The position numbers were made by a program, and so were the translations under genes. Shown piece after piece: positions 1 through 7,684 of a DNA stretch of 39,344 bases (positions are counted from its first letter, which is position 1; each line of letters opens with the position of its first letter). The stretch is from NCBI GenBank assembly GCA_017656165.1, contig JACDOL010000012.1:1-39344 (forward strand). Reading direction: 5' to 3'. Below the pieces are notes generated by a model that was given only the letters and a program-made list of their open reading frames with translations, was not told the DNA's origin and searched no databases. The stretch is from Desulfotomaculum sp. (GTDB taxonomy: Bacteria > Bacillota > Desulfotomaculia > Desulfotomaculales > Desulfohalotomaculaceae).

Positions 1-569
1 TTTTGACGTAAATGTTACAGTCATCGGCGTATCGTACGTACTTATGTCCCCGGCGTATTAGTTCCCAATCTAGCTCATCAAGCATGATATTGGCCAGAAG
101 TGGACTCAGAGGGCCCCCTTGCGGTGTTCCCATTTCACTTCTTACACAGCAGCCGTTTATCATTACCCCTGCTTGAAGGTATCTTCTTATCAGCAATAGC
201 TAAGATTTGGGAAAGGGCCTGCTGGATTAAGCGGTCTAGTACCGTTGGTATCCCTAACAGCCTTACTCCCCCGTCTGGTTTCGGGATTTCGACTCGACGT
301 ACAGGTTTGGGTTGATAGGTTCCGTCTAGGAGTTGCTGTTTAATTTCGGGCCAACGTTCCTTGAGGAATGGAAGAAGGGATTTTGTTTCCATTCCATCAA
401 TTCCCGGCGCTCCCTTATTGCTCTCCACCCGGTACAGTGCTTGAGTCATATTGTCTCTTTCAACCACTTGTTCCATCAGGTGCGTTAGATGGTCTTCGCG
501 GGTCGTTTCCCTGGTTCGTGCCGGAGAAAGACTCGGCACTCCTTCAGTCCCCTGCGGGTTCACAGACAC
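1..569 (-). pseudogene. ltrA: Group II intron reverse transcriptase/maturase, internally deleted and frameshifted
   Basis: The first part (569 to about 200) encodes the RT0-RT2 region with GAPGIDGM, RRVEIPKPDGG and LGIPTVLDRLIQQAL. It then runs out of frame. From about 194 to 1 another frame resumes with IRRYLQAGV, GTPQGGPLSPLLANI and the catalytic RYADDCNIY. Intact relatives have roughly 100 residues between LIQQAL and IRRYLQAG, so a deletion with a frame change has occurred near 195-205. The YADD motif is intact but out of frame with the N-terminal half. The 144-residue upstream reading frame ends at 135. The gene continues past the window edge. No functional maturase is expected from this copy. 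Confidence 0.85.
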
Positions 570-649
570 CCTTGCCTTAAGCTAACGTTTACTGCTACCT
601 TCAACGTTCGGGACTTTCACCCTATAGACATCGCCCATGCCGGGCGCAC
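1..649 (-). mobile_element. Group II intron, 5' part, degenerate and cut by the window edge
   Basis: Read on the minus strand, the element starts at 649 with GTGCGCCCGGCATGGG and then has TATAGGGTGAAAGTCCCG. This is the usual 5' end of a bacterial group II intron. A reverse transcriptase of the intron-encoded type follows on the same strand. Only about 80 nt separate the 5' end from the ORF start, far less than the several hundred nt normally needed for domains I-III, so part of the ribozyme is probably deleted as well. The intron starts directly at the end of a 19-bp terminator stem. Class C group II introns are known to insert behind terminator stems. The 3' end lies outside the window. The class assignment is inference. 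Confidence 0.8.
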
Positions 650-691
650 CTAAATAGTTTGGGCCTTTGTAGAAGGCCCAAACTATTTAGG
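649..691 (-). terminator. 19-bp terminator-like hairpin of the DUF523 gene, interrupted by the intron
   Basis: Arms 649-667 and 673-691 are perfectly complementary around a 5-nt loop. The stop codon of the DUF523 gene (687-689) lies inside the stem. There is no U-tract after the 3' arm on the minus strand because the group II intron begins there. The original U-tract presumably lies beyond the intron. Confidence 0.75.
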
Positions 692-1175
692 GCACAAATT
701 CTTTTAAGATGCTGCAGTCTTTTTTCAAATCCTCTTCAGAAGACAGCTTTATCCCTTCCTGGAACAGCATTTCTGCAAGAACCCCTCGGCCGGGTACTTT
801 TATATTTTTAAATGTACCGTCGTATATCCAGTGCACGCCGCAAGAAGGACTTCTTTCTTTTAAAATAGCCATGGCAATGCTATGTTCCAAGGCTTTATTC
901 ACTGCTTTCCTGGCACCTTCTAGAAAGTTTCTGGTTACATCCTTACCATTAATATCCACCACAACAGCACCACCATTTAAAACATCTTTTCCATCCCCAC
1001 CTTTAATTTCACTTGCAGGACGTGGAGTTGGAAGCCCCCCCCATTCTTCAGGGCAAACTGGCAGGGCTAAGCCTTTAGAAACAAGTTCTGCAATGACCGG
1101 TACCAGGTTGTTACCGCCGTTATATTTACAGTTATAACCGGCTAAACATGCACTAACCAGTATTTTGGCATTCAT
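687..1175 (-). CDS. DUF523 family protein (TudS-like, iron-sulfur)
   Basis: A 162-residue protein of the DUF523 family. The characterised member, TudS, is a 2-thiouracil desulfidase that uses a [4Fe-4S] cluster held by three cysteines. Three matching cysteines are present: C10 in VSACLAGYNC, C41 in VCPEEWGGLPTPR and C112 in ERSPSCG. I use the ATG at 1175 because GGGAG lies about 9 nt upstream; a longer frame reaches 1226 without a ribosome site. The gene is divergent from the EamA permease. The family is certain. The substrate is inference: sulfur removal from thiolated bases is the only activity known for relatives. Confidence 0.85.
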   Translation of the reverse strand: MNAKILVSACLAGYNCKYNGGNNLVPVIAELVSKGLALPVCPEEWGGLPTPRPASEIKGGDGKDVLNGGAVVVDINGKDVTRNFLEGARKAVNKALEHSIAMAILKERSPSCGVHWIYDGTFKNIKVPGRGVLAEMLFQEGIKLSSEEDLKKDCSILKEFVP

Positions 1176-1208
1176 ATTTTTCATCTCCCAAAAATAATTG
1201 TATCTTAA

Positions 1209-1224
1209 GTATGTACAAACATAC
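1209..1224. promoter_or_regulatory. Short palindrome in the divergent intergenic region (possible operator)
   Basis: GTATGT at 1209-1214 and ACATAC at 1219-1224 form a perfect 6-bp inverted repeat with a 4-nt spacer. It lies between the divergent DUF523 and EamA genes. The position suits an operator or a promoter overlap, but no regulator is tied to it. Confidence 0.3.
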
Positions 1225-1270
1225 AACTAAATGTTATCTTAATTAAAAATTATTATGAGGGGAAACGTTA

Positions 1271-2182
1271 ATGAAAAAAGGTTATATGTTAATTGCAGCT
1301 GGTGCAGCCTGCTGGGGCAGCGTTGGTATTTTCAGTACTTTTTTATTCCAGCAGGGTGTACCTGCCATTACCGTTGCCAATTACCGTATTCTGTTAACCA
1401 CATTAATTATTGGTTTATATTTAATTATTTTTCAACGTCATTTACTACAAATTGCAGCAAAAGACCTACCTTTTTTTGCAGCAGCAGGTTTAATTTCAGT
1501 TTGTTTGTTTAACTTTACTTACATTACAGCCATTAATTTAACAACCATAGTAACAGCAGTAATTTTATTGTACACTGCACCTATATTTGTAACCATATTT
1601 TCTAGAATAATTTTCAAAGAAAAAATAACTAAACAAAAAATAACTGCCTTAATATTTACATTAATAGGGTGTTCGTTGGTAGTTGAAGCATATAACCTTG
1701 AAAATATTAGGATTAATTTAACCGGTTTGCTGGCTGGTCTGGGAGCAGGGTTAACTTATGGCCTGTACAGTATATTGGGTAAAAAAGCATTAGCAACATA
1801 CTCATCCTGGACCACTGTTTTTTATTCATTCATCTTCGGCAGTTTGTTACTTTCATGTTTTGGACACCCGTGGGAACAAGTAGACCTCTTAAAAAATAGT
1901 TATACTGCCCGGCTTATGCTGCTAAATGCCTTAATACCTACAGTATTTGCCTATGGATTATATACCTCCGGCCTTAAATATGTAGAATCTAGTAAAGCAT
2001 CAATTATTGCCACCGTTGAACCCGTTGTAGCAGTTCTGCTGGCAGCGTTAATATTTCATGAGCACATCAGTATTTTCCAGCTAATTGGTATATTACTGGT
2101 ATTGGGAAGTGTAGTTTTAATCCAGATGCCCATTTCTAAAAGTAAAAAACAAGAAACAGCAGCAAATTCGGTAAATACATAA
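1271..2182 (+). CDS. EamA/DMT-family permease, ten transmembrane segments
   Basis: A 303-residue hydrophobic protein with the internally duplicated EamA fold (2 x 5 helices) of the drug/metabolite transporter superfamily. It starts with MKKGYMLIAAGAACWGSVGIFS, and the second repeat begins near residue 150 (LTGLLAGLGAGLTYGLYSILG). The TVEPVVAVLLAALIF segment before the last helix is typical of this family. The ATG at 1271 is preceded by AGGGG. Members export amino acids or small metabolites; the substrate cannot be read from sequence. The C-terminal tail is short, polar and lysine-rich, probably cytoplasmic. Confidence 0.9.
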   Translation: MKKGYMLIAAGAACWGSVGIFSTFLFQQGVPAITVANYRILLTTLIIGLYLIIFQRHLLQIAAKDLPFFAAAGLISVCLFNFTYITAINLTTIVTAVILLYTAPIFVTIFSRIIFKEKITKQKITALIFTLIGCSLVVEAYNLENIRINLTGLLAGLGAGLTYGLYSILGKKALATYSSWTTVFYSFIFGSLLLSCFGHPWEQVDLLKNSYTARLMLLNALIPTVFAYGLYTSGLKYVESSKASIIATVEPVVAVLLAALIFHEHISIFQLIGILLVLGSVVLIQMPISKSKKQETAANSVNT

Positions 2183-2195
2183 TTTAATTTTATAA

Positions 2196-2240
2196 TCCCA
2201 TCATGTTGGGCAAAATAAATAAAAATACTCTGATGGGAGG
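2196..2240 (+). promoter_or_regulatory. Ribosome-binding-site-sequestering inverted repeat
   Basis: TCCCATCA at 2196-2203 is complementary to TGATGGGA at 2231-2238, which contains part of the Shine-Dalgarno sequence (GGGAGG, 2235-2240) of the following small gene. In mRNA reading through from the EamA gene, this 8-bp stem would hide the ribosome site. A role in translational control is inference. Confidence 0.4.
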
Positions 2241-2248
2241 TTTTTGAA

Positions 2249-2392
2249 ATGGCTGAACAAACTGAAAGGCGCGACAGTCCCCTGGCAGGGACAACATGGG
2301 CATATCCCAATGCCGGTTTCTGGATTGTTCATGTTATCGGAGTTATAGTAGTAGGCTATCTTGGGTATTATATACTTGCTGGAATGAGATAA
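2249..2392 (+). CDS. Small single-span membrane protein, 47 residues
   Basis: The ATG at 2249 follows a strong GGGAGG (2235-2240) with 8-nt spacing and runs to TAA at 2390-2392. The product begins MAEQTERRDSPLAG, a polar arginine-containing N-terminus, and then has one hydrophobic helix (about residues 23-44, AGFWIVHVIGVIVVGYLGYY) ending at GMR. The gene lies 66 nt after the EamA gene on the same strand and just before a terminator, so it may be cotranscribed with it. I do not recognise the family. Ribosome site, helix and terminator together make a real gene likely. Confidence 0.7.
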   Translation: MAEQTERRDSPLAGTTWAYPNAGFWIVHVIGVIVVGYLGYYILAGMR

Positions 2393-2403
2393 TATAAAAC
2401 ATA

Positions 2404-2437
2404 TTAAACCCCGGTGCGGTTAAGTACCGGGGTTTAA
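2404..2437. terminator. Bidirectional terminator between the small membrane protein and bshC
   Basis: Arms 2404-2415 and 2426-2437 pair over 12 bp around a 10-nt loop. The arms end in TTTAA/TTAAA, giving short U-runs on both strands. It lies between convergent genes; bshC ends at 2434, inside the right arm. Confidence 0.75.
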
Positions 2438-3939
2438 TGCTGCCAGCAGTTGTATGGAAGCAGCCGGTGTTTTAACCAGTGCAGTTGATTTAAAGATGTC
2501 CTGTGAGATTGACGGTTGTACTGTTCTAATTTATTCTTAAGCCAGCTTACCTTTTTTAATATATCCAGCAGATGTTTATCTGCCAGTTTGTCAATTCTAT
2601 TATCTATTACTTTAACCTGCCTGCACAATTCACTGTGGGCCGATATTATATCCTTTTTAAATTTATCAAATATTTCATCAATTGAAACTTCTTGTGTTTG
2701 CTGAAGGTAGTTATGGATACAGCCATTGTGATCTTTTAAAAAGTCTACTGCTCTAATTTTGTACCTGTTTAAATATTTTAGTGCCCTTGGCTCCACAAGA
2801 GTAATACCGGGGCGGGGGTATACAATAGGTATCTGTCTATTATAATGCCGGTATATATTTTTAAGCATTCCGTAATAGCTTATTTCACCGGGCCCGCCCA
2901 CATAAGCCAAGAGGGGAAACATCATTTCTACTGCCACAGGTTTAAGTACCACATTGGGACTAAAAAGCTGGGGTTCAGTTTCGGCCAGCAGAAGCATTTC
3001 ATTTTTATGCCACCTAAGCTTTCCATCCCTGCTTCTAAAACTGTCGCCATTTCTAAACAGTGCTGTCCGCTGACCATTATAATAAAAAAATATATGAGAG
3101 TGTCCCGGCTCATATTTCACCTGGGGCTTAAGTCCCAGTGATGCAACATCATAGTATCCACGGCAAAAAGCATCTTCCACCTCTTTATTTTCCAGCACTG
3201 CCCGGTAAAAAAAAGGTGCCTGTATCCTGCGGAGGCCGGGCAGTAAAGCATCAGCCAGCACTAAACCCAAATCCCTGAACAACCAGGCTAATATAACAGC
3301 AAACCACTGCCCTAAAGTATTACTGTCTTCAAAAGTATCAAATAACTTATCTGCTAAAACCTGCTGGTGCTCTCCCGGACAATTTTTTATCACCTGTTCC
3401 AGTACCAGTTTCATTCCTGGTGTAAGACTTATATTTCCTACTGACTGATATCCTTGATTTTTACAGTATATTTCTAATCTCACCGGTTCATCTCTTCCGG
3501 GAAGGGTAACGTGATTTATTTCGCGGAAATCATGGTCTTCTGAACCAATCCAAAATACCGGGACAACCGGTATATGTAATTTTTTATTCAATCGTTCAGC
3601 CAAGAGGCAGGCTGCCAAAGCTTTATAAACAGTATACAGCGGCCCGGTTAAGAAACCCGGCTGCTGTCCTGTCATAACTATTACAGCGTTATGGCTTATT
3701 TTTTTTATATTCTCTAGGGTTTTATAACCAGCACCAATTTTTTTGTTGTAATCTTTTAGAATAGAAGATAGTTCACGGCGCAGTGCACTTGGATAACCAG
3801 AAATAGATTTTAATCTCCTGCTGTAGCTGTCATTTATATACGGGTTATAATCATATAGATGCGATATACTTTTAAAGTCGAGTAAGTACCTATTAGCTGT
3901 GGGCTGCTGGTAATACAGGGCCTCCTTTACCAGTTCCAA
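2434..3939 (-). CDS. bshC: Putative bacillithiol biosynthesis cysteine-adding enzyme BshC
   Basis: A 501-residue BshC-family protein, slightly shorter than the usual ~540. BshC adds cysteine to GlcN-malate in the last step of bacillithiol synthesis. Family signatures visible are VMTGQQPGFLTGPLYTVYKA near residue 90 and VPVFWIGSEDHDFREINHVT near 125-145, a Rossmann-like core. The basic C-terminal part is the helical coiled-coil that mediates dimerisation in known structures. The start is TTG at 3939 after GGGGG. No bshA or bshB lies in the window, so the pathway cannot be confirmed here. A sigma-A-like promoter lies at 3972-4000. Confidence 0.88.
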   Translation of the reverse strand: MELVKEALYYQQPTANRYLLDFKSISHLYDYNPYINDSYSRRLKSISGYPSALRRELSSILKDYNKKIGAGYKTLENIKKISHNAVIVMTGQQPGFLTGPLYTVYKALAACLLAERLNKKLHIPVVPVFWIGSEDHDFREINHVTLPGRDEPVRLEIYCKNQGYQSVGNISLTPGMKLVLEQVIKNCPGEHQQVLADKLFDTFEDSNTLGQWFAVILAWLFRDLGLVLADALLPGLRRIQAPFFYRAVLENKEVEDAFCRGYYDVASLGLKPQVKYEPGHSHIFFYYNGQRTALFRNGDSFRSRDGKLRWHKNEMLLLAETEPQLFSPNVVLKPVAVEMMFPLLAYVGGPGEISYYGMLKNIYRHYNRQIPIVYPRPGITLVEPRALKYLNRYKIRAVDFLKDHNGCIHNYLQQTQEVSIDEIFDKFKKDIISAHSELCRQVKVIDNRIDKLADKHLLDILKKVSWLKNKLEQYNRQSHRTSLNQLHWLKHRLLPYNCWQH

Positions 3940-3971
3940 GAAAATACCCCCATATTAAATAAATAAAAATA

Positions 3972-4000
3972 CTTATATTATATCTATTTTTTAGCTTCAA
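3972..4000 (-). promoter_or_regulatory. Putative sigma-A promoter of bshC
   Basis: On the minus strand TTGAAG (4000-3995) is followed after 17 nt by TATAAG (3977-3972), about 30 nt upstream of the bshC start. The spacing is ideal and both boxes are near consensus. The region is AT-rich, so chance matches are possible. Confidence 0.45.
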
Positions 4001-4008
4001 CCTATATT

Positions 4009-4467
4009 CTACAGGGGATTATCCTTTAAGCGGGGTTTTTCTTGAATGGCTTTCACCGCCAGTTGGTCGGCTCTATTATTCATTTCATTATCAGAATGCC
4101 CCTTAACCCATACCCATTCAACCTCATGCCGCTGTACCATGTCTAATAACTTTATCCATAGATCAACATTTTTAGCCCGCTCCTTTTTGGTACGCATCCA
4201 ATTATTTGAACGCCATTTCTCAACCCAGCCTTTAGTCATAGCATCTACCAGGTAGCGGCTGTCTGTATATATTGTAACCCTGCAGGAACGTTTCAAAGCT
4301 TCCAGTGCCTTTATTACAGCCATTATTTCCATCCTGTTATTGGTAGTATTATCATAGGCCCCGGATAATTCTTTGCGATGATCTCCATAGAGCAGTACCG
4401 CACCATACCCCCCGGGTCCTGGATTTCCGGAACAGGCCCCATCTGTGTATATTTTTACATGCTGCAA
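4009..4467 (-). CDS. rnhA: Ribonuclease HI
   Basis: A 152-residue RNase HI that cleaves the RNA strand of RNA-DNA hybrids (R-loops, Okazaki primers). The four acidic catalytic residues are present: Asp in IYTDGACSGNPGPGG, Glu in NNRMEIMA, Asp in IYTDSRYL and Asp in NNRADQLA. The basic handle region (KGWVEKWRSNNWMRTKKE) and KGH before the last Asp are also there. I prefer the TTG at 4467 because GGTGGGG lies 5 nt upstream and the protein then begins MQHVKIYTDG, like relatives; an ATG at 4497 is possible. It stands 70 nt downstream of the bshC start on the same strand. Confidence 0.93.
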   Translation of the reverse strand: MQHVKIYTDGACSGNPGPGGYGAVLLYGDHRKELSGAYDNTTNNRMEIMAVIKALEALKRSCRVTIYTDSRYLVDAMTKGWVEKWRSNNWMRTKKERAKNVDLWIKLLDMVQRHEVEWVWVKGHSDNEMNNRADQLAVKAIQEKPRLKDNPL

Positions 4468-4599
4468 GTTATCCCCACCCTGTAAATTATACTGCACTGC
4501 TGTATTTTACCATAATTAAATTATTGGTTACAAACATTGCCTTAACACTGCCAGGATAAAATAATATTGGTAACAGAACTTTTGGGAAGTAGGTTGTAT

Positions 4600-6063
4600 A
4601 TGGATAAAACTGTAAAAAAATCAATAACAGTTATTATTCTGGCAATTTTTATGTCCCTGACCTTCCTGCATCTCTTTGGTGGGGCGGATATATCCATAGA
4701 AGGACTTGAATTTCACGTTAATACTTCTCTGGCACTGCAGGGAACAACACAAATTGAAATCCCCCCCTTGGGACTTATCCGTGCCCATACCCATAATACC
4801 CCAATAAAAATAACCGTCCGCCTTTATAACATAAACTTGGAACGAGTTCAAAATGTATTAGAAAATAAACCCAATCAAGAGGAAATTTTTCGCAAGGTGG
4901 AAGAAAATCTGCGCATAGAAGCTCAGCGTTACATAGCAGAATTAATTTTTCTTGCTGCCTCGGGAGGCATATTTGCTGCTTTTATACTGCGCTCTAATAA
5001 ACCTGCGGATTATTTTAAAGCTATAGCTGTATCCGTAGCTGTTGTAGGTCTGCTGCTGGGAGCTACATACAAAGACTTTCATGCCAGCAGGTTTAACAAC
5101 CCGGAATATGAGGGGGTACTGAAGGCTGCGCCATGGATGATATGTATTGCTGAAAAAACACTGGCTAAAATTGACACCTTAAGCCATAAACTGCAGTTGG
5201 CCGCACAGAACTTTAATGAATTGTACAACCAAATTGAAAACTTAAGTCCCATTGAAGAAACTGAAGGAATCATTAAAGTCCTTCATGTATCAGATATTCA
5301 CAACAACCCAGCTGCTATCCAGCTTATAGGAAGAATGGCTGAATTATTTGAAGTAGACTTCATAATCGATACCGGGGATATAAGTGATTTTGGGACACCC
5401 TTGGAAGGACTGCTTCTAGACAGGATAGAAAACCTTAACGTACCTTATGTATATATAGCAGGAAATCATGATTCACCAGATATAATTAACAAAATGAAAG
5501 AACTTAGTAATGTTATCGTAGCTGAACATTTTGTAGAACTTAACGGCCTTACTATCATGGGCTTTCACGATCCAGCATCCCAAACACAGGATATTGAACC
5601 CCCACCTCCTCATGTAGTAAGACAGTATCTGGATTATATTGAAGATGCAATCCGCAGCAAGGTAAATGACTCCAGGAATAAAATTGATATAATAGCAGTT
5701 CACAGTCCCTACATAGCTAAACCACTGGCAGAAAAAGCACCTATTTTTGTTTTTGGCCACAATCACCAGTATAAGGTTAGCAAAATAAAAAATAGCATTC
5801 TGGTAAATGCGGGAACCAGCGGTGCTTCCGGTCTTGGCACACTGCAGGAAAAGCAAAGAAGACCGTACTCCGTTATGCTGCTTCATTTTAGCAGGCGCCA
5901 GGAAAACAGCCGCCTGCTGGCCGTAGACTCCATTCAAGTTGACAGCATTACAGGAGAATTCAGCATGCAGCGCCACCTATTTTCCCAGCTTAAAGATAAT
6001 AAGCAGGCTGCAGAAGAAATCATTGCTCCGGGTCAGCTTTGGGAAAGCGAAAATGATGAGTAA
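4600..6063 (+). CDS. Membrane-anchored calcineurin-like metallophosphoesterase
   Basis: About 487 residues. An N-terminal hydrophobic segment (residues 7-25) is followed by a soluble region of roughly 85 residues, two more hydrophobic segments (about 115-130 and 141-158), then a metallophosphoesterase domain. Metal-binding motifs are in order: SDIHNNP (D232, H234), DTGDISD, AGNHDSP, AVHSPY and FGHNHQY. With three spans and an inside N-terminus, the catalytic domain would face outward; that topology is inference. The ATG at 4600 is chosen because it follows GGAAGTAGG; an upstream TTG at 4567 would add 11 residues. The substrate is unknown. The gene is divergent from rnhA, with 220 nt of AT-rich sequence after it. 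Confidence 0.85.
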   Translation: MDKTVKKSITVIILAIFMSLTFLHLFGGADISIEGLEFHVNTSLALQGTTQIEIPPLGLIRAHTHNTPIKITVRLYNINLERVQNVLENKPNQEEIFRKVEENLRIEAQRYIAELIFLAASGGIFAAFILRSNKPADYFKAIAVSVAVVGLLLGATYKDFHASRFNNPEYEGVLKAAPWMICIAEKTLAKIDTLSHKLQLAAQNFNELYNQIENLSPIEETEGIIKVLHVSDIHNNPAAIQLIGRMAELFEVDFIIDTGDISDFGTPLEGLLLDRIENLNVPYVYIAGNHDSPDIINKMKELSNVIVAEHFVELNGLTIMGFHDPASQTQDIEPPPPHVVRQYLDYIEDAIRSKVNDSRNKIDIIAVHSPYIAKPLAEKAPIFVFGHNHQYKVSKIKNSILVNAGTSGASGLGTLQEKQRRPYSVMLLHFSRRQENSRLLAVDSIQVDSITGEFSMQRHLFSQLKDNKQAAEEIIAPGQLWESENDE

Positions 6064-6283
6064 TGGGAGTTGGCCAGCTTTTTAAGTGGAAAGGTAGTAG
6101 ATAATTATCCTTATTTACCACCCAGTTCCATGATAACATTTACAGCTAAAAGTATAAATATTGTTATTCCTTAAGTAATATAATTAATAAATTTTTTCAT
6201 CCACAATCACCAGTTAACTGTTTTATACATAACATATTTATAGATTTTAGCAAAATTAAAACAGGAGTGGAGTTGATTAGTAT

Positions 6284-7498
6284 ATGAAAACCCGTCAACC
6301 AATATGCCCGGGCGGCATTCCTTACACCATTCGCCCCGGTGACACATTTTACTCCATTGCCCGCTGGTATGGTGTATCACTGGACGATTTAATTGCTGCC
6401 AACCCGGGAGTTGACCCAGACAATTTAAGAGTAGGGCAGGTTATATGCATCCCCGGGGTAACACCGGGTAAATGCCCGCCAGGAACAAGGCCATATATTA
6501 TCCAGCGCGGCGACACTTTTTGCTCCATAGCCAAGAGGTACGGCATTACAGTTCAAGATTTAATTGATGCCAACCCTGGAGTTGATCCTAACAACCTGCA
6601 GATCGGCCAGACCATATGCATTCCAAAGAAACCGCAGCCAGTATGCCCACCGGGAACATTCCCTTACAGGGTTAAAGCAGGCGATACCTTCTACAGCCTG
6701 GCACAAAGGTACAACACCACTGTAGAAGCCATCAAGGCCGCTAACCCGGGAGTTGACCCCAACAACCTGCAGATCGGCCAAACTATTTGCATCCCAGAAG
6801 CAGGACCGCAGCCGGTATGCCCACCGGAAACATTCCCTTACAGGGTTAGAGCAGGCGATACCTTCTACAGCCTGGCACAAAGGTACAACACCACTGTAGA
6901 AGCCATCAGGGCTGCCAACCCGGGAGTTGATCCTAACAACCTGCAGATTGGCCAGACCATATGCATTCCAAAGAAACCGCAACCAGTATGCCCACCGGGA
7001 ACATTCCCTTACAGGGTTAAAGCAGGCGATACCTTCTACAGCCTGGCACAAAGGTACAACACCACTGTAGAAGCCATCAAGGCCGCTAACCCGGGAGTTG
7101 ACCCCAACAACCTGCAGATCGGCCAAACTATTTGCATCCCAGAAGCAGGACCGCAGCCGGTATGCCCACCGGAAACATTCCCTTACAGGGTTAGAGCAGG
7201 CGATACCTTCTACAGCCTGGCACAGAGGTACAACACCACTGTAGAAGCCATCAGGGCTGCCAACCCGGGAGTTGACCCCAACAACCTGCAGATTGGCCAA
7301 ACCATTTGTATTCCGGGTACACCCGGACCTGGACCATGTCCATCAGGCACCTTCCCCTACAGGGTAAGGCCTGGTGACACATTCTACAGGCTGGCCATAA
7401 GATATAATACTACCGTAGAAGCCATTCAGGCCGCTAATCCAGGTGTTGACCCCAACCGGTTAAGAATAGGTCAAATTATTTGTATCCCTCAGAGTTAA
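6284..7498 (+). CDS. Seven-LysM protein with paired cysteines, no signal peptide
   Basis: 404 residues made almost only of seven LysM repeats of 57-58 residues, beginning near residues 12, 70, 127, 185, 242, 300 and 358. Each has PY.(V/I)..GDTFYS.A.RY, then AANPGVDP and (I/V)GQ.ICIP, with linkers rich in Pro. LysM domains bind N-acetylglucosamine in peptidoglycan or chitin. No signal peptide or membrane segment is visible. Every repeat carries one Cys in ICIP and one at the next CP(P/S), which would allow disulfide cross-linking. In spore formers, LysM proteins without a signal can be mother-cell-made coat or cortex-associated proteins; that is inference. A good terminator follows. Confidence 0.92.
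   Translation: MKTRQPICPGGIPYTIRPGDTFYSIARWYGVSLDDLIAANPGVDPDNLRVGQVICIPGVTPGKCPPGTRPYIIQRGDTFCSIAKRYGITVQDLIDANPGVDPNNLQIGQTICIPKKPQPVCPPGTFPYRVKAGDTFYSLAQRYNTTVEAIKAANPGVDPNNLQIGQTICIPEAGPQPVCPPETFPYRVRAGDTFYSLAQRYNTTVEAIRAANPGVDPNNLQIGQTICIPKKPQPVCPPGTFPYRVKAGDTFYSLAQRYNTTVEAIKAANPGVDPNNLQIGQTICIPEAGPQPVCPPETFPYRVRAGDTFYSLAQRYNTTVEAIRAANPGVDPNNLQIGQTICIPGTPGPGPCPSGTFPYRVRPGDTFYRLAIRYNTTVEAIQAANPGVDPNRLRIGQIICIPQS
6620..7309 (+). repeat. Tandem 345-bp higher-order duplication inside the LysM gene
   Basis: Repeats 3-4 and 5-6 of the LysM gene are nearly identical at DNA level with a 345-bp period (115 codons). The same TTCCAAAGAAACCGCA block starts at 6621 and again at 6966. The duplication is in frame and recent, since even third-codon positions are mostly conserved. 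The open frame on the opposite strand here (6560-7300) is a by-product of this repetition. Confidence 0.85.
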
Positions 7499-7506
7499 CC
7501 ATCCTT

Positions 7507-7545
7507 AAATACGAACCGGTACTATTTACCGGTTCGTATTTTTTA
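7507..7545 (+). terminator. Rho-independent terminator of the LysM gene
   Basis: Arms 7507-7521 and 7527-7541 form a perfect 15-bp stem with a 5-nt loop. A run of T follows to about 7544. Confidence 0.9.
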
Positions 7546-7570
7546 CACTATCAGAAAGTAAATTGTGTAC

Positions 7571-7610
7571 AGCCAAGGTATTTACCGTAGAAAACGATAG
7601 CCAGCAAATG
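7571..7610. repeat. Divergent third copy of an intergenic repeat (copy C)
   Basis: Shares CCAAGGTATTTAC (7573-7585), then a spaced GAAAAC and a GCCAGC/GCTGGC-like block, with the two better copies at 11104-11164 and 12321-12380. It lies between the LysM terminator and the 3' end of recQ. The match is only partial. Confidence 0.4.
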
Positions 7611-7646
7611 TAGGGGGGGCAATTTATTGAACCAATAAGCTGGAGG

Positions 7647-7683
7647 AAAAGCGCCGAGTATGTTTGAGGAGCAAAGGCTTTTT
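7647..7683 (-). terminator. Weak terminator-like hairpin downstream of recQ
   Basis: AAAAGC at 7647-7652 pairs with GCTTTT around 7677-7682 across a long loop, directly after the recQ stop on the minus strand. The stem is short and imperfect. Confidence 0.35.
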
Positions 7684-7684
7684 A

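Noticed and set aside
5473-5976. 167-codon minus-strand frame opposite the metallophosphoesterase
   Set aside because: No ribosome site and no recognisable domain; it is opposite well-conserved catalytic motifs.
6560-7300. Long open frame on the minus strand, 246 codons, repetitive
   Set aside because: It is opposite the LysM repeats, and its repetition mirrors theirs. There is no ribosome site, and the plus-strand LysM gene explains the region fully.
6650-7310. Regularly spaced repeats resembling a CRISPR array
   Set aside because: The period is ~172 bp and in frame with LysM domains. Unit ends are coding, and there are no spacers of constant length.
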